Shown here: positions 12,153 through 14,456 of the stretch, piece by piece
How the letters are laid out: every line of letters begins with the position of its first letter
Position numbering within the stretch: position 1 is the first letter of the stretch
Source: Paenarthrobacter nitroguajacolicus JCM 14115
Lineage (GTDB): Bacteria > Actinomycetota > Actinomycetes > Actinomycetales > Micrococcaceae
Direction: 5' to 3'
DNA: 14,456 bases
Assembly (NCBI GenBank): GCA_001313365.1
Contig: BBFS01000117.1
Location: 1-14,456, forward strand
Notes under the pieces: generated by a model
Database searches by the model: none
What the model was told of the DNA's origin: nothing
The model's input: only the letters and a program-made list of their open reading frames with translations
Translations under genes and position numbers: made by a program

Positions 12153-12547
12153 TTAGGTGCCTGCGGAGGTGTCGGTCTGCCACACGCCCAGGACGTTGCC
12201 CTCCGTGTCCTTGAAGTAGGCGTACCAGCATGGTGGGTACGGCGTCCTTGGCCTGGACCACACTGCCGCCTGCAGACTCGATCTGTCCCAGGGCGGCGTC
12301 AATATCGTCCACATCGATGGTGAGGATAGGGGGTCTTCAGTGCGTCCGTCCGTGGAAACAGGGCGCCGTTGATGGCTCCAGGCTCCGTTGGCGTGCCGGT
12401 CTGTTCGTCGGAAGGCGCTGTGATTGCGATCGTGTAGTCCATCCCCCCCTGCATGGGGCTCAGGTTCCAGCCGAAGGCACTCTCGTAGAAGGTGTTGGCT
12501 CTGTCTCTGTTATCGGTCGGAATCTCGAAATGCACTATGGCGGCCAT
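12153..12547 (-). CDS. VOC-superfamily (glyoxalase/bleomycin-resistance fold) protein
   Basis: Small protein of about 130 aa with the paired beta-alpha-beta-beta-beta fold of the VOC superfamily. ATG at 12547 with GAGGAG at 12556-12561. The start IVHFEIPTDNRDRANTFYES and AFGWNL are typical of the first module. The second module is ILTIDVDDIDAALGQIESAG, then GGSVVQAKDAVP, and a shifted-frame end WYAYFKDTEGNVLGVWQTD. The frame breaks near 12329 (five Cs for four in LKTPILTID) and near 12230; the run 12443-12449 may add a codon. The ligand or reaction cannot be inferred: members range from metal enzymes to antibiotic binders. It lies 50 bases upstream of cbs on the same strand. Confidence 0.82.
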
Positions 12548-12651
12548 GGTCTGCGCTCCTCGTTCCTGGAAGTTTTTCCTCAGATATGGCGCGGCCCACC
12601 CACGCCACATCAGGGAGTCTAGCTGCGTGCGGTTGTTGCCGTAAGGGGTCG

Positions 12652-12673
12652 CCGGCTGCAGATTGTCAGCCGG
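12652..12673. promoter_or_regulatory. Hairpin in the leader of the DNA glycosylase gene
   Basis: CCGGCTG (12652-12658) and CAGCCGG (12667-12673) are perfect 7-base arms around an 8-base loop, 18 bases upstream of the glycosylase ATG. It could be an operator shared by the divergent VOC gene or a leader hairpin; the function is unknown. Confidence 0.35.
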
Positions 12674-12691
12674 GCGTGGGACCATGAAAAC

Positions 12692-13663
12692 ATGACCATC
12701 GCAGACGCCCCGCCCGTTGTTGCGGCCGCGGCAGATGCGGCCGTCCGGTGGCATCCGGGCGGTTCCTTCCGCTTGGACCAGACCATGTTTCCGCTCATGC
12801 GCGGCAACGCGGATCCGTCCTTCGCAGCGCACGCCAGCGGCTTTTGGATGGCCTTCACTGCACCGTCCGGCCCGGTGACGCTCCGCCTCTCGGGAGGCGG
12901 CCTGGGAGTCGATTCCTTCGTGGATGCCCAAGCCTGGGGACCCGGTGCGGACGACGCCATCGCGGGAGTTCCGCGGTTGCTCGGCGCCGATGACGATTGG
13001 TCGGCCTTTGATGACCCCGCGTTCCATGCCACCCTTCCGCGGCTGGTCACAGAATCACGACGCCGGAACCTGGCCCTGCGGTTGCCCTCCACCGGGCGGA
13101 TGGTTGACTCCCTTGTGCCCACCATTTTGGAGCAAAAGGTCACCACCCTGGAAGCAAGGCGAGGCTACCGGTACCTGATGTATCGCTATGGAACACCGGC
13201 GCCGGGCAAGGCCCCTGCCGGACTCCTTGTTCCTCCTACCGCCAGGCAGTGGTTGGCCGTCCCTTCGTGGGAGTGGCACAAAGCCGGCGTTGGACCACAG
13301 CGATCGGCCACGGTGATGCGGGCGCTGCAGTCCGCCGTCGCGCTTGAACGCCTGGCGGACCTGAACTCAACGCAGGCCGGTGCCAAGCTGCAGACCATTC
13401 CGGGCATCGGCATCTGGACCGCAGCCGAAGTGGTCCAACGCACCCACGGCTGCCCGGACTCGATTTCCGTGGGCGACTACCATCTGGCCGCCTACGTGGG
13501 ATACGCCCTGACAGGTCAAAAGACCGACGACTCCGGCATGCTCGAGCTGCTGGAACCATGGCACGGACAACGGCAGCGACTGGTGCGGATGCTGTATTTG
13601 AGCGGCTTCCGGAAACCCACTTTCGGGCCGCGGATGACGGTCCAGGATCACCGCGGCCACTAA
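12692..13663 (+). CDS. DNA-3-methyladenine glycosylase 2 family (AlkA-like, HhH-GPD)
   Basis: Base-excision repair glycosylase that removes alkylated purines; 323 aa and the only gene here read in one uninterrupted frame. The N-terminal 100 residues resemble the divergent domain of actinobacterial AlkA-like proteins (WHPGGSFRLDQTMFPLMRGN). The HhH-GPD core begins near residue 148 (PTILEQKVTTLEARRGYRYL). The helix-hairpin-helix is LQTIPGIGIWTAAEVVQRTH (about residues 232-251), followed by the catalytic Asp in SVGDYHLA (D262, codon 13475-13477). The sequence after Asp (DYHL) lacks the Lys of E. coli AlkA, which is common in this subgroup. The ribosome site is weak (GGGA about 11 bases upstream of the ATG). 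It is divergent from the VOC gene. Intactness suggests the chromosome itself is healthy and the other breaks are technical. Confidence 0.88.
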   Translation: MTIADAPPVVAAAADAAVRWHPGGSFRLDQTMFPLMRGNADPSFAAHASGFWMAFTAPSGPVTLRLSGGGLGVDSFVDAQAWGPGADDAIAGVPRLLGADDDWSAFDDPAFHATLPRLVTESRRRNLALRLPSTGRMVDSLVPTILEQKVTTLEARRGYRYLMYRYGTPAPGKAPAGLLVPPTARQWLAVPSWEWHKAGVGPQRSATVMRALQSAVALERLADLNSTQAGAKLQTIPGIGIWTAAEVVQRTHGCPDSISVGDYHLAAYVGYALTGQKTDDSGMLELLEPWHGQRQRLVRMLYLSGFRKPTFGPRMTVQDHRGH

Positions 13664-13671
13664 GTTTTGAT

Positions 13672-13692
13672 TGCGGACGGGACCTGTCCGCA
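13672..13692. terminator. Short hairpin after the glycosylase gene
   Basis: TGCGGAC (13672-13678) pairs perfectly with GTCCGCA (13686-13692) around a 7-base loop, starting 8 bases after the glycosylase stop. It has no T-tail, so termination is plausible but weakly supported. Confidence 0.45.
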
Positions 13693-13755
13693 GGAGCATG
13701 GACGGCTTCATCCACGGGTATAGCGTGCGCCTAGGAGCCATCACCTGCCATCCCT

Positions 13756-13759
13756 GGAG
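13756..13759 (+). promoter_or_regulatory. Ribosome binding site deciding the ABC ATPase start
   Basis: GGAG ends 5 bases before the GTG at 13765, whose product begins VIHTNKLTKTF as this family does. The alternative GTG at 13759 overlaps the GGAG and has only a distant AGGAG (13733-13737). I prefer 13765. Confidence 0.55.
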
Positions 13760-13764
13760 TGACC

Positions 13765-14456
13765 GTGATCCACACCAACAAGCTCACCAAGACCTTCACC
13801 GTGAAGAAGGAAACCGTCGAGGCCGTGAAGGGCGTGGACATCGACGTCGCCCCCGGCGAACTTGTCGCCTTCCTTGGCCCGAACGCGCCGGCAAGTCCAC
13901 GACTCTGCGGATGCTCACCACCCTGTTGAAACCCACCTCCGGGTCGGCCACGGTGGCGGGGCGTTGATGTGGCCAAGGACCGGCGGGGGTGCGCGCCAGG
14001 ATCGGCTACATCGGCCAAGGCAATGGCGGCGGGCACAGCTACCGCGTGATCGACGAACTGATCATGCAAGGCCGCTTCTACGGAATGAACACCACAGATG
14101 CGAAAGCCCGTGCCGAGACACTCATGGCCTCCCTGGACCTCAGCGAGCTCGCAAAGCGCACCGTGATCAAACTTTCCGGCGGGCAACGGCGCCGCATGGA
14201 CGTGGCCCTCGGGTTGATGCACTCCCCCCCGGCTTGCTGTTCCTCGATGAGCCGTCCACCGGAATGGACCCCCCCAGAACCGCGCCAACCTCTGGGAGCA
14301 CATCATGCGGATGCGCGAGGAGCACGGGACACCATTGTGCTGACCACCCATTACATGGACGAGGCCGATTCCATGTCCGAGCGCGTCATCGTGATCGACC
14401 ACGGGACCATCATTGCCGACGACACCGCGTCACGGCTCAAGCGAACCTCGACCGGG
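13765..14456 (+). CDS. ABC transporter ATP-binding protein, DrrA-type (3' end cut off)
   Basis: Nucleotide-binding subunit of an ABC-2 type exporter, similar to the daunorubicin-resistance ATPase DrrA. The visible part covers almost the whole ATPase domain: Walker A GPNGAGKST (one G lost near 13885), the Q-loop region IGYIGQGNGGGHSYRVIDEL, the signature KLSGGQRRRMDVALGLMHSP, Walker B LLFLDEPSTGMDPQNRANLW, and the H-loop VLTTHYMDEADSMSERV. The frame breaks near 13885, 13964, 13981, 14224-14230 and 14330; the run 14269-14275 adds a codon in MDPQN. The gene runs off the right edge. A membrane partner would be expected downstream. Drug export is the family association, not something the sequence proves. 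Confidence 0.88.

Noticed and set aside
12599..12680. Long-range inverted repeat (CCCACGCC with GGCGTGGG) around the VOC/glycosylase gap
   Set aside because: Eight-base arms 66 bases apart are expected by chance in GC-rich DNA, and a more compact hairpin (12652-12673) lies within.
13719..13724. TATAGC as a -10 promoter for the ABC ATPase gene
   Set aside because: No convincing -35 lies at the right distance and a single AT-rich hexamer is weak evidence in a high-GC genome.

Overview
This window looks like ordinary chromosomal DNA from a high-GC actinobacterium, most likely Arthrobacter, Paenarthrobacter or a close relative. That rests on GC-rich codon use, GTG starts, a Tat-exported phosphocholine-type phospholipase C, and a cbs-metB pair like that of mycobacteria. 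The genus is an inference; no rRNA or other marker is present.

Layout. (1) 1-4951, plus strand: a sugar-uptake and cleavage operon of two ABC permeases (the first truncated at the left edge) and a large LacZ-type GH2 beta-galactosidase, joined by ATGA and TAATG overlaps. (2) 4958-5095: two near-identical 61-bp hairpin repeats between convergent genes. (3) 7083 down to 5101, minus strand: an HxlR-type regulator followed by a 12-TM MFS transporter. (4) 7250-9406, plus strand: a secreted phospholipase C divergent from the regulator, ending at a long perfect hairpin (9426-9490). (5) 12547 down to 9498, minus strand: a VOC/glyoxalase-fold protein, cystathionine beta-synthase (cbs) and a cystathionine gamma-synthase/lyase (metB), probably one transcript. 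(6) 12692-13663, plus strand: an AlkA/HhH-GPD DNA glycosylase. (7) 13765 to the right edge, plus strand: a DrrA-type ABC ATPase.

How the genes work together. The permeases import a galactoside-type sugar that the beta-galactosidase hydrolyses in the cytoplasm; the solute-binding protein and regulator would lie left of the window. CBS and the MetB-family enzyme together can run reverse transsulfuration (homocysteine plus serine to cystathionine to cysteine). HxlR probably controls the MFS gene and possibly the phospholipase gene.

Sequence quality dominates the window. About 44 C or G runs of 6-8 bases occur, and about 33 are exactly 7 long. Reading the genes against conserved family motifs shows that most stand where a run of 4 or 5 is expected, so they insert a codon (+3) or break the frame (+1, +2). 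Scattered single-base deletions add further breaks. Nearly every gene is therefore split between frames although its protein is recognisable end to end; only the DNA glycosylase reads through intact. I treat these as probable consensus errors, not pseudogenes.

I found no CRISPR array, transposase, phage gene, toxin-antitoxin pair or defence system, and I do not claim a new biological system. The most interesting real biology is the tandem hairpin pair with GNRA-type loops, followed by the HxlR/MFS/phospholipase control region.
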